Source: Myxococcales bacterium (GTDB taxonomy: Bacteria; Myxococcota; Polyangia; Polyangiales; Polyangiaceae). From it: a DNA stretch of 24,491 nucleotides. Below, piece by piece: positions 7,200-15,505 of the stretch (the stretch's first letter is position 1; every line of letters begins with the position of its first letter). A program made the translations under genes and the position numbers. The notes under the pieces were generated by a model, which ran no database searches, had not been told where the DNA came from, and saw only the letters and a list, made by a program, of their open reading frames with translations. Location: the NCBI GenBank assembly GCA_020430865.1, contig JAGQIY010001200.1, forward strand, positions 1-24,491, in the 5' to 3' direction.

Positions 7200-8740
7200 T
7201 GAGCGATCCCCGGTCGAGCCTGCTCCTGCAACGCTTCTTCGCCGCCGCGCGCCCTGACAACTCGGCGCCAGCGATCGTCGACGAAGCCGAGACGGTGAGT
7301 TTCCGGGTCTTGGGGGAGAGAGTGCGCCGTGTGGCCGCTGCCTTGGCGGCCCAGGGCCTGACTGGGGCTGATGACGCAGAGCCCCCGCGCGTCGCCATGC
7401 TGGTGGCGCAGGGCAGCGGCTGGGTCGAGAGCTTCTTCGGGATCACCCTGGCTGGCGCCATCGCCGTGCCGCTCAGCCACCTGCATCCGCCCGTGGAGCA
7501 GCAGTGGTTCGTCGAGGCGTCCGGAGCCCAGGCCATCATCGTCTCCGAGGACATGCGCGCTGAGCTTCAGTCCCGCGACGAACCGCTCGGGGACGTACCC
7601 TTGCTGGACATCGAGTCGCTGCGTCGTCACGAGAATCTTTTCCTCACGGATTCATTGCCGATGAACGCGCAGCCCGCGGTGATCCTGTACACCAGCGGCA
7701 CCACCGGCAAGCCCAAAGGGGCGTTGATCACCCACCGCAACCTGGGAGAGCTCGCGCGCCTGGTCGCTGAAGCCTGGAACTGGCAGCCCAGCGACTCGCT
7801 CCTGCACTGCCTACCGCTGCATCACTTGCACGGCCTGGGGATCGCGCTCTTCGTCTCGCTGCTCGCCGGTAGTCGCACGCAGATGCTCCAGCGCTTCGAC
7901 GCGACTCGCATGTGGGAAGCGATGAAGGACGCCAACGTCCTGATGGGTGTGCCGACGATGCACAAGAAGCTGCTGGACGCGCTGGACGCGGCGCCCCCCG
8001 ACGTCCAGGCGCGCTGGCGCGAGCACGCCAAGGGGCTGCGCCTGGTGACCAGCGGCTCAGCCGCGCTGCCGACCACCATCGGCTCGCGCTGGGAGGAGCT
8101 CTCGGGTAGCTACCCCTTGGAGCGCTTCGGCATGACCGAGATCGGCGTCGGCATGACCAACCCCGTGGCCGGAAAGCGCAAGCCGGGCTCATGCGGCAAG
8201 CCGCTGCCCGGCATGGAGATCCGTATCGTGGACGAGGCCGGCCAGGATGTTTCCCCAGGGCAATCCGGAGAGATCTGGATCAAGGGGCCCAGCGTCTTCG
8301 CTGGCTACGACGGCAACCCCGAGGCGACGCGCGAGAGCTTCGTCGATGGTTGGTTCAAGAGCGGCGACACCGCCACGTGGGACGAAGAGGGCTACTGCCG
8401 CATCCTCGGTCGCACCAGCGTCGATATCCTGAAGAGCGGCGGCTACAAGCTCTCGGCGCTGGAGATCGAGGAGGTGTTCCGTGAGCACCCAGCGGTCGCC
8501 GACGTCGCCGTGGTGGGCATCCCCGACGAAACCTGGGGAGAGATCGCGGTGGCGAGCATCTTGGCGCGCCCTGGCCAGGAAGGCGAAATCGAGGAGAGCA
8601 CCCTTCGCGACTGGGCGAAGCAACACATCGCCGCCTACAAGGTGCCCAAGCGGATCCTGCGCTTCGACGAGTTCCCGCGCAACCCCGTCGGGAAGGTGCT
8701 CAAGCCAGCGCTCAAGGATCTGGTGAGCGAGCGCTTGTGA
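7199..8740 (+). CDS. Acyl-CoA synthetase, MatB/ACSF3-like AMP-binding enzyme
   Basis: An ANL-superfamily ligase that activates a carboxylate with ATP and CoA in the cytoplasm. The P-loop YTSGTTGKPKGALITH lies near residue 165. Further motifs are PLHHLHGLG, VLMGVPTMHKKLL, SGSAALP, the adenine motif ERFGMTEIGVGMTNP, the hinge region KSGDTATWDEEGYCRILGR, and the C-terminal catalytic Lys in NPVGKVLK. The 'HGL', 'MGVPT' and 'RFGMTE..M..NP' context most resembles malonyl/methylmalonyl-CoA synthetases (MatB, ACSF3), but acid specificity cannot be fixed from motifs alone. The start ATG 7199 overlaps the previous stop; GTG 7196 is also possible. It is coupled to the downstream hydrolase by a GTGA overlap. 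Confidence 0.9.
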   Translation: MSDPRSSLLLQRFFAAARPDNSAPAIVDEAETVSFRVLGERVRRVAAALAAQGLTGADDAEPPRVAMLVAQGSGWVESFFGITLAGAIAVPLSHLHPPVEQQWFVEASGAQAIIVSEDMRAELQSRDEPLGDVPLLDIESLRRHENLFLTDSLPMNAQPAVILYTSGTTGKPKGALITHRNLGELARLVAEAWNWQPSDSLLHCLPLHHLHGLGIALFVSLLAGSRTQMLQRFDATRMWEAMKDANVLMGVPTMHKKLLDALDAAPPDVQARWREHAKGLRLVTSGSAALPTTIGSRWEELSGSYPLERFGMTEIGVGMTNPVAGKRKPGSCGKPLPGMEIRIVDEAGQDVSPGQSGEIWIKGPSVFAGYDGNPEATRESFVDGWFKSGDTATWDEEGYCRILGRTSVDILKSGGYKLSALEIEEVFREHPAVADVAVVGIPDETWGEIAVASILARPGQEGEIEESTLRDWAKQHIAAYKVPKRILRFDEFPRNPVGKVLKPALKDLVSERL

Positions 8741-9864
8741 GTGAGGCTCGCATGAACCGTCAGCAAATGGCCAAGCGATCGCAGAAGAGCCTGTTCTCCA
8801 GCCTGGTAGGAGGCGCCGCAGCCGCCGTCGATCGCGCGGCTGCCCTCGCCGCCACCGCGAGCGCCAAGCGGCGCGGCTCGCGCGCGGACAGCTTGAGCCA
8901 CGACCAGCGCTTGGAGGCTTTGACTCACATCGCCGACGCCTACGCAGACGCTGGAGAGCGCTTCTTTCGCTCACCACGGCTCATCGATCCGGTGCGCCGC
9001 CAGGTGCGGCGCACCGGCGAAAGCGGCAGCGCGGCCGGCGTCGTCGAGGACCTCGTCTGGCGCAGCGACTACGTATGTTTCCTCCCGGATTTAGATGAGC
9101 GGTACGCCCGCTTCGGCGCGAACGCCCAGGCTGCCGTGCGGCTCTTCCGTCACGAGCGCCGAGCGCCGCGCCCCGTCATCGTGCTGATCCATGGCTACCT
9201 CGGCGGGCAGTTCGTGACCGAGGAGCGAGTCTGGCCGGTCAAGTGGCTGTTCAAGCAAGGGCTCGACGTTGCGCTCTTCGTGTTGCCCTTTCACGCCGTG
9301 CGCGGCGAGCCCGAGCGCAAGGCGCCGCCGCCGTTTCCGGGTTCGGATCCGCGCTTCAGCAACGAGGGCTTCCGCCAGGCGATGGGCGACCTGCGAGACT
9401 TCATCGGCTGGCTGCGCGAGAAGGGGCACCCGAAGGTGGGCGCGATGGGCATGAGCCTCGGCGGCTACACCACGTCGCTGCTCGCGACTCTGGAGGCGGA
9501 CCTGGCCTTCGCTGTCCCCATGATCCCCCTGGCCTCCCTCGCCGACTTCGCCCGTGACCAGGGTCGCCTCGGCAGCAACCCGAGGGAGCAGCTACTGGAG
9601 TACGAAGCCCTGGATCGGGTGCACCGAGCCGTGAGTCCTCTGCACCGTCCGCTGCGGACGCCAAAGGAACGACTGCTGATCATCGGCGCCGAGGCCGACC
9701 GCATCACCCCGCTGCGCCACGCCCGACGTCTCGCGGGGCACTTCGACGCACCCCTCGAGACCTGGCCCGGCGGTCATCTGCTGCAGCTCGGCCGCAGCGA
9801 AGCTTTCCGCCGTGTTGGAAGTTTCCTTACGGAACTGGGTGTGATCGAATCCAAGCCAATCTGA
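8737..9864 (+). CDS. Alpha/beta hydrolase, ABHD18-like
   Basis: A predicted serine hydrolase of 375 residues. The N-terminal ~110 residues form an Ala/Arg-rich helical region without an export signal. The hydrolase core follows: LIHGYLGGQF (oxyanion region), nucleophile elbow GAMGMSLGGYTTS, acid IIGAEADRITPLRHA and a late His in WPGGHLLQLG. The layout resembles the DUF2048/ABHD18 group. The GTG start is inside the previous stop (GTGA at 8737-8740), so it is the third gene of the operon. With an exported esterase and an acyl-CoA ligase upstream, a role in releasing and activating acyl or dicarboxylic acids from esters is plausible, but this is inference. Confidence 0.82.
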   Translation: MSEARMNRQQMAKRSQKSLFSSLVGGAAAAVDRAAALAATASAKRRGSRADSLSHDQRLEALTHIADAYADAGERFFRSPRLIDPVRRQVRRTGESGSAAGVVEDLVWRSDYVCFLPDLDERYARFGANAQAAVRLFRHERRAPRPVIVLIHGYLGGQFVTEERVWPVKWLFKQGLDVALFVLPFHAVRGEPERKAPPPFPGSDPRFSNEGFRQAMGDLRDFIGWLREKGHPKVGAMGMSLGGYTTSLLATLEADLAFAVPMIPLASLADFARDQGRLGSNPREQLLEYEALDRVHRAVSPLHRPLRTPKERLLIIGAEADRITPLRHARRLAGHFDAPLETWPGGHLLQLGRSEAFRRVGSFLTELGVIESKPI

Positions 9865-10269
9865 GCCAGGACTAGTCCCCGATCTAGCGCTCGAATCCTC
9901 GTCGAGCGGGAATTTGTCTGAAAAGCCCGGTGTTGTTGGGGTTGCCAAACCAAACAACCACACCGGAGGTCCCTTTGCACGTACCCCAAGGCTAACACGA
10001 TAGTGCCCAGCCTTGGACTCCTGAAGTTAACCTCCAACCCTACGAAAATGCATGACCTTGACAAGCCAAGCCATCAGCAGCCCAGCAGATCGCGGCGGCA
10101 AGCTGCGCTCTGCGCGCGCCGGCTCGAACCGAGCGCGAACGAGCCCACCTTCGCATCACGCAAGCGCTTGATTTGGGACCAGCAGGCTAGTGTTCCGGCT
10201 GGGCCCGTTTGCGGTTCTGGTACTCAAGCTCCTTCCCAGTTCGCGCTACGCTTCGCACGTTGGTCAAGG
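9865..10269. other. Non-coding interval between the hydrolase operon and the first radical SAM gene
   Basis: About 400 bp between the ends of two converging genes. The only clear structure is the long hairpin at 9926-9966. The open frames here have no recognisable domain and no ribosome site, so no small gene or precursor peptide is supported. Confidence 0.6.
9921..9966 (-). terminator. Long interrupted hairpin followed by a T-run on the minus strand
   Basis: CCGGTGT (9927-9933) pairs with ACACCGG (9960-9966), GTTG (9935-9938) with CAAC (9955-9958), and GGTT (9940-9943) with AACC (9948-9951) around a GCCA loop. That is 15 base pairs with one mismatch and a small internal loop. Read on the minus strand the hairpin is followed at once by GCTTTT. 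It could end transcription from the minus-strand radical SAM gene (stop at 10270, 300 nt upstream) or serve both converging units. The 300-nt distance is long, so an RNA element is an alternative. Confidence 0.45.
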
Positions 10270-12114
10270 CTACTCGGCCGCCGAGCCCGCGTGTGTCGGC
10301 TTCTTCACGAGGTCCTCCGGACTCACCAGCCACGGCGGCTCGGGCACGGACTCGAGTTCATAGAAGCCGCCACAGAACACCGCTCGGGAGCAGCCTTCGC
10401 ACTCCGGCTTGCGCACCCGGCGCTCGGCTAGATACTCGGCCAGGTTCACATCCTCGTTGTTCACGAAAATCATGTGGCGCGCGAGCTTGAGCAGATCGCC
10501 CTCCAGGTGCGCTTCGTAGCCTGGCATGTAGCAAAACGGCAGATTGATGATCTGCACCTTCATGCGATCCTTCCACTCGTCGATCACTTGCATGGTGATC
10601 GCAGCCGCCTCTGCCGTGTCCGGAGCAATCATCTTGGTAGCCCGACCGAAGGGAGTCAGAAACTGGATGTTGATCCACCGCAAACCGAGATCCCACGCGA
10701 GCTGACACAGCTGACCGAGCTGCGCCGTGTTGCTCTTGGTGAGCGTCACGTTCATGCCAAGCGCTACGCCGGGGGGCGCATGCTTGACGCAGTTCTTTAT
10801 ACCTCCGGTGGTCTGCTCGAAGGCTTCAGCGACGCCGACTTGCTGAGCATGGGCACGCGCATTGGCGCCGTGCACGGAGAAGAGCAAGGTGGTGAGCCCT
10901 GAGTTTACCAGTTTCCGCGCGAAATCATCGTAGTAGGCGAGGCGTCCATTGGTGGTGACGTTGATGTTCCGGTAGCCGATCGCCTTGGCGTAGCGCAGGG
11001 TGCCGAGCAAGTCGGGGTGGAGCGTCGGCTCTCCGCCGTCGAAGTCCACCATGGTGACTCCACGCTTGCGGTACTCGAGCAGGTGCTCTCGCTGACTCGC
11101 CGTGTGCCCATGTAGCTGGGTGCGCGTGCCGACTGCGCAGAACGTGCAGTGGTTGTTGCACGCGTAGGTGAGGTTCATGATCACCTTCTCGGGGCCGCTC
11201 GACGCGCTCCGGCGCCGGTCGAAGGTCCACTTGAAGTCGGCGACCAGTGAAGCGGGCATCTCGGCGCTGCCCGCTTCCTCGAAGATGGCGTCTGGATACG
11301 CGCGGAAACGATCCCACAAGTCCATGGCGACGGCGAGGATCTCGTTGGCCCGTGTGGCGCTCTGGCCGGGGGCCCCTATCTCGAAACGCACGATCAGCTC
11401 GGGACCGTCGGCAAGGCACGCCTCGGCCAGTGCCTCGGCTCGAGTGCGCTCCGCGGCGTCGGAAGCATCGAAATCCAGTAGATACAGGCTCTGGGCTCTG
11501 GCGAGCTGTCCCATGCGCGCCAGGTCAAGCGCTTCGTCCACGAGCCGCACCGGCAGCACCAGCCCGTTGGGCGGCGGCCACCCAAGACCTTTCGCGACCC
11601 GCTCGTGGAACGCTCCAAGCGCCTCGAGGTCGGTGGTGTCCCAGCGCGGCACGACGCGACCGCCGGCTTCCTGCAGCGCGTCGTCGAAGCGAACACTGCG
11701 AGTCACCTCCGCGCGGAGCGCTTCGGAGCAACTCTCCCCCGATCCCAAAACCAAGTGGATTATCGCCACACCCCGCGCTTTGAGCCCCGCGACCAGCGCG
11801 AGAAGGTCCGCTTCGGCGTGGTGGGAGCATTCAGCACATACAACCCAGGCTGTTTCTATGGCTGGAGGGACGCGGGTGAGGAGCGCTTCCACGCCCCCGC
11901 CCAGCACCCCCACGTCGCCGTTCCAGACCAGGCCGCTGCCCGGCTGCGTGAAGGCGTCCAGCCAGCAGACGTCGTGATCTGCCTGGGCCAGCAGCACCTG
12001 AGCACGTAGCGCGCTCAGTAGCTCGAAAGCCGCCAGGCTGGCGAACAGGGGATCCGAGCGCGTACCACGTTCAATCCAGTGCGGCGGATTGAGGACGAGG
12101 CTCTTGCGACTCAT
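10270..12114 (-). CDS. Radical SAM protein with N-terminal cobalamin-binding-like region
   Basis: A 614-residue protein in two parts. Residues ~1-150 start SLVLNPPHW and continue FELLSALRAQ...HDVCWLDAF, then AWVVCAECSHHAEADLLALVAGLK. This pattern recalls the cobalamin-binding fold of class B radical SAM enzymes, although no DxHxxG motif is seen. The radical SAM domain starts near 310 with CNNHCTFC (Cys319, 323, 326 for the [4Fe-4S] cluster) and DGGEPTLHPDL for SAM. The C-terminus has NLPFC and then CEGCSRAVFCGG, suggesting an auxiliary cluster. Seen: motifs. Inferred: radical chemistry on an unknown substrate, perhaps B12-assisted. ATG 12114 is chosen over an upstream open frame that runs antisense to the divergent gene. 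The neighbour starts only 42-54 bp away, so the promoters must be packed together. Confidence 0.9.
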   Translation of the reverse strand: MSRKSLVLNPPHWIERGTRSDPLFASLAAFELLSALRAQVLLAQADHDVCWLDAFTQPGSGLVWNGDVGVLGGGVEALLTRVPPAIETAWVVCAECSHHAEADLLALVAGLKARGVAIIHLVLGSGESCSEALRAEVTRSVRFDDALQEAGGRVVPRWDTTDLEALGAFHERVAKGLGWPPPNGLVLPVRLVDEALDLARMGQLARAQSLYLLDFDASDAAERTRAEALAEACLADGPELIVRFEIGAPGQSATRANEILAVAMDLWDRFRAYPDAIFEEAGSAEMPASLVADFKWTFDRRRSASSGPEKVIMNLTYACNNHCTFCAVGTRTQLHGHTASQREHLLEYRKRGVTMVDFDGGEPTLHPDLLGTLRYAKAIGYRNINVTTNGRLAYYDDFARKLVNSGLTTLLFSVHGANARAHAQQVGVAEAFEQTTGGIKNCVKHAPPGVALGMNVTLTKSNTAQLGQLCQLAWDLGLRWINIQFLTPFGRATKMIAPDTAEAAAITMQVIDEWKDRMKVQIINLPFCYMPGYEAHLEGDLLKLARHMIFVNNEDVNLAEYLAERRVRKPECEGCSRAVFCGGFYELESVPEPPWLVSPEDLVKKPTHAGSAAE

Positions 12115-12156
12115 GGCTCTATTGTCGCCCATCGAGCGCCGAAGCGCGAGCGTGGT

Positions 12157-13224
12157 ATGCTGCCGGCGATGGAGGGCATCGAGGAGCGCATTCGGAACCG
12201 CGACGAGCGGGTGCACATCCTCACGGGCGCTATCTGCAACAACAACTGCGTCTTCTGCATGGAAGAGGACCGGGACGCCCGCTACGAGACGAACAGCCAG
12301 ACCGACGACGCCCGCGTGAAGTTCATCCTGAAAGAGAAGCAGGGCGCGGAAGAAGTCTGCTTTACCTCGGGCGAACCCACCACCAATCCGCGCCTGCCCC
12401 AATGGGTGAAATGGGCGAAAGAAGCAGGCGTGCACCGCATCAGCACCATGACCAACGGGCGCGCGCTCTCGTACGAGAAGTACGCTCGCGGGCTGATCGC
12501 CGCCGGGATGAACCGCTTCTACATCTCGATTCACGGCCACAACAAGCGCCTCCACGAGGGCCTGACGCGCACTCCGAAAAGCTTCGAGCAGACGGTGGCA
12601 GGCCTCGACGTGGTGGCTAAATACGCGCGCTACGGCGTGGAGCTCCACACCAGCACGGTGCTCACCAAGCGTAACCTGCCTCACCTGCTAGACATCTATC
12701 GTTTCCTCAGGGAACACGGCGTGCAACAGGTAGTGTTCAACGTGATGCAGGCCAACGGCCGAGCCGACACCTATTTCGAGCACATCTTCCCGACCTACAC
12801 CGAGACTGCGCGGGAGATGCGCGAGTTCCTGGATGAGGCACAAAAGCACGAGTCGGAAGTGCAAGCCTTCTTGGTAGACATCCCGCTCTGCACCACCACG
12901 GAGATCCCCGACTTCAACCGCGGCTACGTCGAGTCCTACGTGCACTACGAGCCCGCGGCGAATGGCGATGGATTAATCCCCGCGGAAGCACTGCTCGGGC
13001 GCAAAGCCGAGCACGATGGCAAGGACGTGGTCGCCATCACCCGCGCCGACCTGGACGGCCTGATGCGGCAGAAGCGCGCGGAGTGTAAGCGCTGCCGCTA
13101 CGAGCCGCGCTGTGAAGGCGTGTGGGTCAACTACCTCAGCCGCAACGGCTGGGACGAGTTCGTACCAGTGCCTGAAGAAACAGTGCCTGAAGACGCTGAA
13201 TCGGCGGCTATGAGCGCTGAATAG
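12157..13224 (+). CDS. Radical SAM protein, SPASM-like C-terminal Cys motif
   Basis: A 355-residue radical SAM enzyme. The cluster motif CNNNCVFC gives Cys27, 31 and 34, very near the N-terminus. SGEPTTNPRL is the SAM-binding GGE-type motif (first Gly replaced by Ser), followed by ISTMTNGRAL and FYISIHGHN. The C-terminal part has DIPLC, then CKRCRYEPRCEGVW, a C-x2-C-x5-C-x-G arrangement likely to bind an auxiliary cluster. The gene has the same plan as its neighbours. ATG 12157 or ATG 12169 may be the start; neither has a strong ribosome site. The last codons carry a short in-frame duplication (VPEE-TVPED). Eleven nt separate it from the next radical SAM gene, so the two are an operon. Substrate unknown. 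Confidence 0.9.
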   Translation: MLPAMEGIEERIRNRDERVHILTGAICNNNCVFCMEEDRDARYETNSQTDDARVKFILKEKQGAEEVCFTSGEPTTNPRLPQWVKWAKEAGVHRISTMTNGRALSYEKYARGLIAAGMNRFYISIHGHNKRLHEGLTRTPKSFEQTVAGLDVVAKYARYGVELHTSTVLTKRNLPHLLDIYRFLREHGVQQVVFNVMQANGRADTYFEHIFPTYTETAREMREFLDEAQKHESEVQAFLVDIPLCTTTEIPDFNRGYVESYVHYEPAANGDGLIPAEALLGRKAEHDGKDVVAITRADLDGLMRQKRAECKRCRYEPRCEGVWVNYLSRNGWDEFVPVPEETVPEDAESAAMSAE

Positions 13225-13235
13225 CGCGCGAGACG

Positions 13236-14141
13236 ATGTCTGCTGGCCCGCGGCTCAAGTGGCTGGAGATCAGCCCAGACTATCGCTGCAACAATCGCTG
13301 CCTCGGCTGCTTCAGTGTAAGCGACAGCGGCGACTCGATGAGTGGTCGCGAGATCTTGAGCTTCCTCGAGCTTGGCAAGCGTCGTGGCGCTAGCAAGCTG
13401 TGGCTTGGCGGCGGTGAGCCGACGCTGCGCAAGGACCTCCTGCCAACGATACGTACGGCAAGAAAGCTCGGCTACACTGACGTCAAGCTGCAGACCAACG
13501 GCATGCTGCTCGCCTATCCAGAGTTCGTGCAGAAGCTCCGCGCAGCTGGGCTCACCGATGTCAGCTTTTCCCTCAAGGGTGCAGACTCCGAGATCCACGA
13601 CCGCCTCACCGCGACTCCGGGCTGCTTCGATCTACTGCTGCGAGGCATCGAGACCAGCAAGCAAGCCGGCCTGAGGCTCGAGGGCGATGTGTTGCTCTAT
13701 CGGAGTTCTGCCGCGAGGCTTCCCGAGCTGATCGAGCGCTTCTTCCATCTCGGACTGCAGCGCTTCAATCTCTGGTTGCTCTCCGCCGTGGGCAACCCGG
13801 ACCCTGAAGTGCTGGCCGAGATGCCGCGCATCACCGAAGTCATGCCATATATCCTTGCGGCAATTGATCTGAAGCTCAGCTCACGTGCTGACTTCATCAC
13901 GTCGCTTCACACTCCACCGTGCACGGTGCCCCGGAGTCACGCTCAGTGTCGCTTCCACGCTGCGGAGCTGGGTCTGTTGGTCGGCAACCCTGGCGGTTAT
14001 CACTTCATGCTGGAGGAATCACCCATCGAGGGAGGAGAGTTCTTCGCACGCTGCGCGAGCTGTAGTCTGAGGAGCCAGTGCGGTGGCGTGCGCCAGGACT
14101 ACATCGACCGGTTCGGGGGGGAAGAGTTCCAGCCTCCCTGA
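13236..14141 (+). CDS. Radical SAM protein, SPASM-like C-terminal Cys motif
   Basis: A 301-residue radical SAM enzyme, second gene of a two-gene operon. Motifs in order: YRCNNRCLGC (Cys18, 22, 25), LGGGEPTLRKDL, LQTNGMLL, FSLKGADSEIHDRLT, then TPPC, a further Cys in HAQC, and CASCSLRSQCGGVRQDYIDRFG at the C-terminus. The final CxxCx5CxGV plus 'Y..RFG' closely matches the end of the preceding protein and of the fusion protein at 16788, marking them as paralogues. The ATG follows a weak GAG-containing site. It converges on the 3D-domain lipoprotein with a 9-bp gap. The cytoplasmic radical reaction and its substrate are unknown. Confidence 0.9.
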   Translation: MSAGPRLKWLEISPDYRCNNRCLGCFSVSDSGDSMSGREILSFLELGKRRGASKLWLGGGEPTLRKDLLPTIRTARKLGYTDVKLQTNGMLLAYPEFVQKLRAAGLTDVSFSLKGADSEIHDRLTATPGCFDLLLRGIETSKQAGLRLEGDVLLYRSSAARLPELIERFFHLGLQRFNLWLLSAVGNPDPEVLAEMPRITEVMPYILAAIDLKLSSRADFITSLHTPPCTVPRSHAQCRFHAAELGLLVGNPGGYHFMLEESPIEGGEFFARCASCSLRSQCGGVRQDYIDRFGGEEFQPP

Positions 14142-14150
14142 TCCACGGCG

Positions 14151-15080
14151 TCAGTCGCGGCCACGACGCTCACGGTCGCGACGACGCTCGGGAGCAGGCA
14201 TGGTCGGCAACGGCGCCCGGCGACACCTGGGACTGTCGAGCACCACCGTGACCCCTTGATTGCTGGGCACGAGCGAGTTCCAGACCCGCGTGACCGTCTC
14301 CTGCCCCGTGAAGACGTCGACGTGCTTGCCCTTCACCTTGGTCCCCCGATCCTGAACGATGAAGCAGCCGTCGTGCCGGGTGCCCTGGTCATCGACAGGC
14401 ATACCCTCATACTCGGGGATGAAGACGCTGGTTCCTAACGGCAACACACTGGTGTCTGCCGCGACGGTCAGGAGGGGAGTTATGGCGGAACCCGTCGCGC
14501 CTCTCCCCCAAGGAAAGTTCTCGGGACTCAAGGCATCGAAGCAGATCTTTTGCTTGGTGCGAGGGCACACGCTAGCGCATTCGCAGTCGCGGCGATTGAA
14601 GCTGACCGTCTGTCCGCTGAGCAGCGTCCCACTGCCCTGAACGCAGACTCGATCATGGAACTCCTTGGGCACGTCCTTGATCGTGCGGCACTGCGCGTCC
14701 TTGAGCGCAACGGCGTCACCCTTGTAGTCCGCCTCGCTCGGGAAGTCGTAGTAGGTGTTGCGAAACTTCCCCAGCACCTTTCCCTGAAGCTTCGAGGTGT
14801 CGACGGGATCACCCGGCTCCCTCTGCTTCGGGACGCCCAAGGTCCGCGCGGAGACTGGACGCGGGGGAGGAGGGCTACTGCGAGATTTGGGTTCCAGTAT
14901 TTCCCCAGAGAAATTCTCATCGCCGGGGACCAGCGGCTCTTCCATCCAGGCGTTGCCCGCGGTGGCGCAAGCGCCGAGGCCGCTCACCAGACAGATCAAC
15001 GCGCCAACACGCACCTTGGAGGCGCGCTCAACCCTGCCGAGCTCGCGTGTAAACGGTGGGGAAGCCTGAAACCGACTCAT
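14151..15080 (-). CDS. 3D-domain lipoprotein
   Basis: A 309-residue predicted outer-membrane or periplasmic lipoprotein. After an unusually long basic N-region, a hydrophobic stretch ends in the lipobox SGLGAC (Cys38). A Pro/Arg-rich linker follows. Then come NTYYDFPSEADY and a Cys-containing region, and near residues 215-275 the 3D signature: LPLGTSVFIPEYEG, then DDQG and VQDRGTKVKGKHVDVFTG, holding the three Asp residues typical of the double-psi-barrel fold found in lytic transglycosylases (MltA) and Rpf-like stationary-phase proteins. The C-terminal tail is highly charged (RRRDRERRGRD). The ATG has AAGGAG eight nt upstream and overlaps the preceding stop (ATGA). It probably acts on peptidoglycan, but the exact activity is not shown. 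Confidence 0.85.
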   Translation of the reverse strand: MSRFQASPPFTRELGRVERASKVRVGALICLVSGLGACATAGNAWMEEPLVPGDENFSGEILEPKSRSSPPPPRPVSARTLGVPKQREPGDPVDTSKLQGKVLGKFRNTYYDFPSEADYKGDAVALKDAQCRTIKDVPKEFHDRVCVQGSGTLLSGQTVSFNRRDCECASVCPRTKQKICFDALSPENFPWGRGATGSAITPLLTVAADTSVLPLGTSVFIPEYEGMPVDDQGTRHDGCFIVQDRGTKVKGKHVDVFTGQETVTRVWNSLVPSNQGVTVVLDSPRCRRAPLPTMPAPERRRDRERRGRD

Positions 15081-15505
15081 CTCGTCTGCTCCTTGGTCGA
15101 CCGCGCACGCTGGGCGGCTGCGATGGGATCGCAGTCGCTGCCAGCATCCCGCGTGACCTGCCCGCGGTTCGCCTCTGTGTGCAGGACCCAATGCCGCCTC
15201 ACTTCCGGTGGCACCTCAAACTCGTCCAAGACCTCTTCAAGAATCTTCAGGCGGCGAAGAAACTGTCCGCCCATGATCGGATGCGCGGCGTGCGCCTCCG
15301 CAAGTGGCCGCCCCGTGTACTCCACGTCTGCGCCCAAATGCCCCGCAGCGAACTCGTATTCCTTCGCCTTGATGCGCTGACGATTCGCACGCCTGAAGAA
15401 GAAGCCGATCATGACGTCGTCGAATACCCGGTCGACGAAGCGATCGATGATCGCCCTGAGCTTTGGCTCACCACCTAACTGCTCGAAGAGACTCGGGTTA
15501 TTCAT
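15077..15505 (-). CDS. Truncated-haemoglobin-like protein (COG2346 type), atypical haem-pocket residues
   Basis: A 142-residue globin of the 2-on-2 type. It starts SLFEQLGGEPKLRAIIDRF, typical of truncated haemoglobins, and continues GHLGADVEYTGRPLAEAHAAHP. Aligned by motif to group I proteins, the B10 position (usually Tyr after Phe23) is Val24, and the proximal-His position ahead of the conserved Phe82 is Gln81. Other His residues (72, 75) could coordinate haem instead. The C-terminus has ~25 extra residues. ATG 15505 gives the canonical N-terminus; a GTG lies five codons upstream. The stop overlaps the 3D-lipoprotein start by four nt (ATGA), so the two are coupled. Role unknown: oxygen/NO binding or a haem-free sensor. 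Confidence 0.85.
   Translation of the reverse strand: MNNPSLFEQLGGEPKLRAIIDRFVDRVFDDVMIGFFFRRANRQRIKAKEYEFAAGHLGADVEYTGRPLAEAHAAHPIMGGQFLRRLKILEEVLDEFEVPPEVRRHWVLHTEANRGQVTRDAGSDCDPIAAAQRARSTKEQTR
15089..15094 (-). promoter_or_regulatory. Ribosome binding site of the 3D-domain lipoprotein gene
   Basis: AAGGAG on the minus strand, 8 nt before the ATG at 15080, inside the end of the globin gene. It decides the start against a 37-codon upstream extension of the same frame. Confidence 0.6.
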
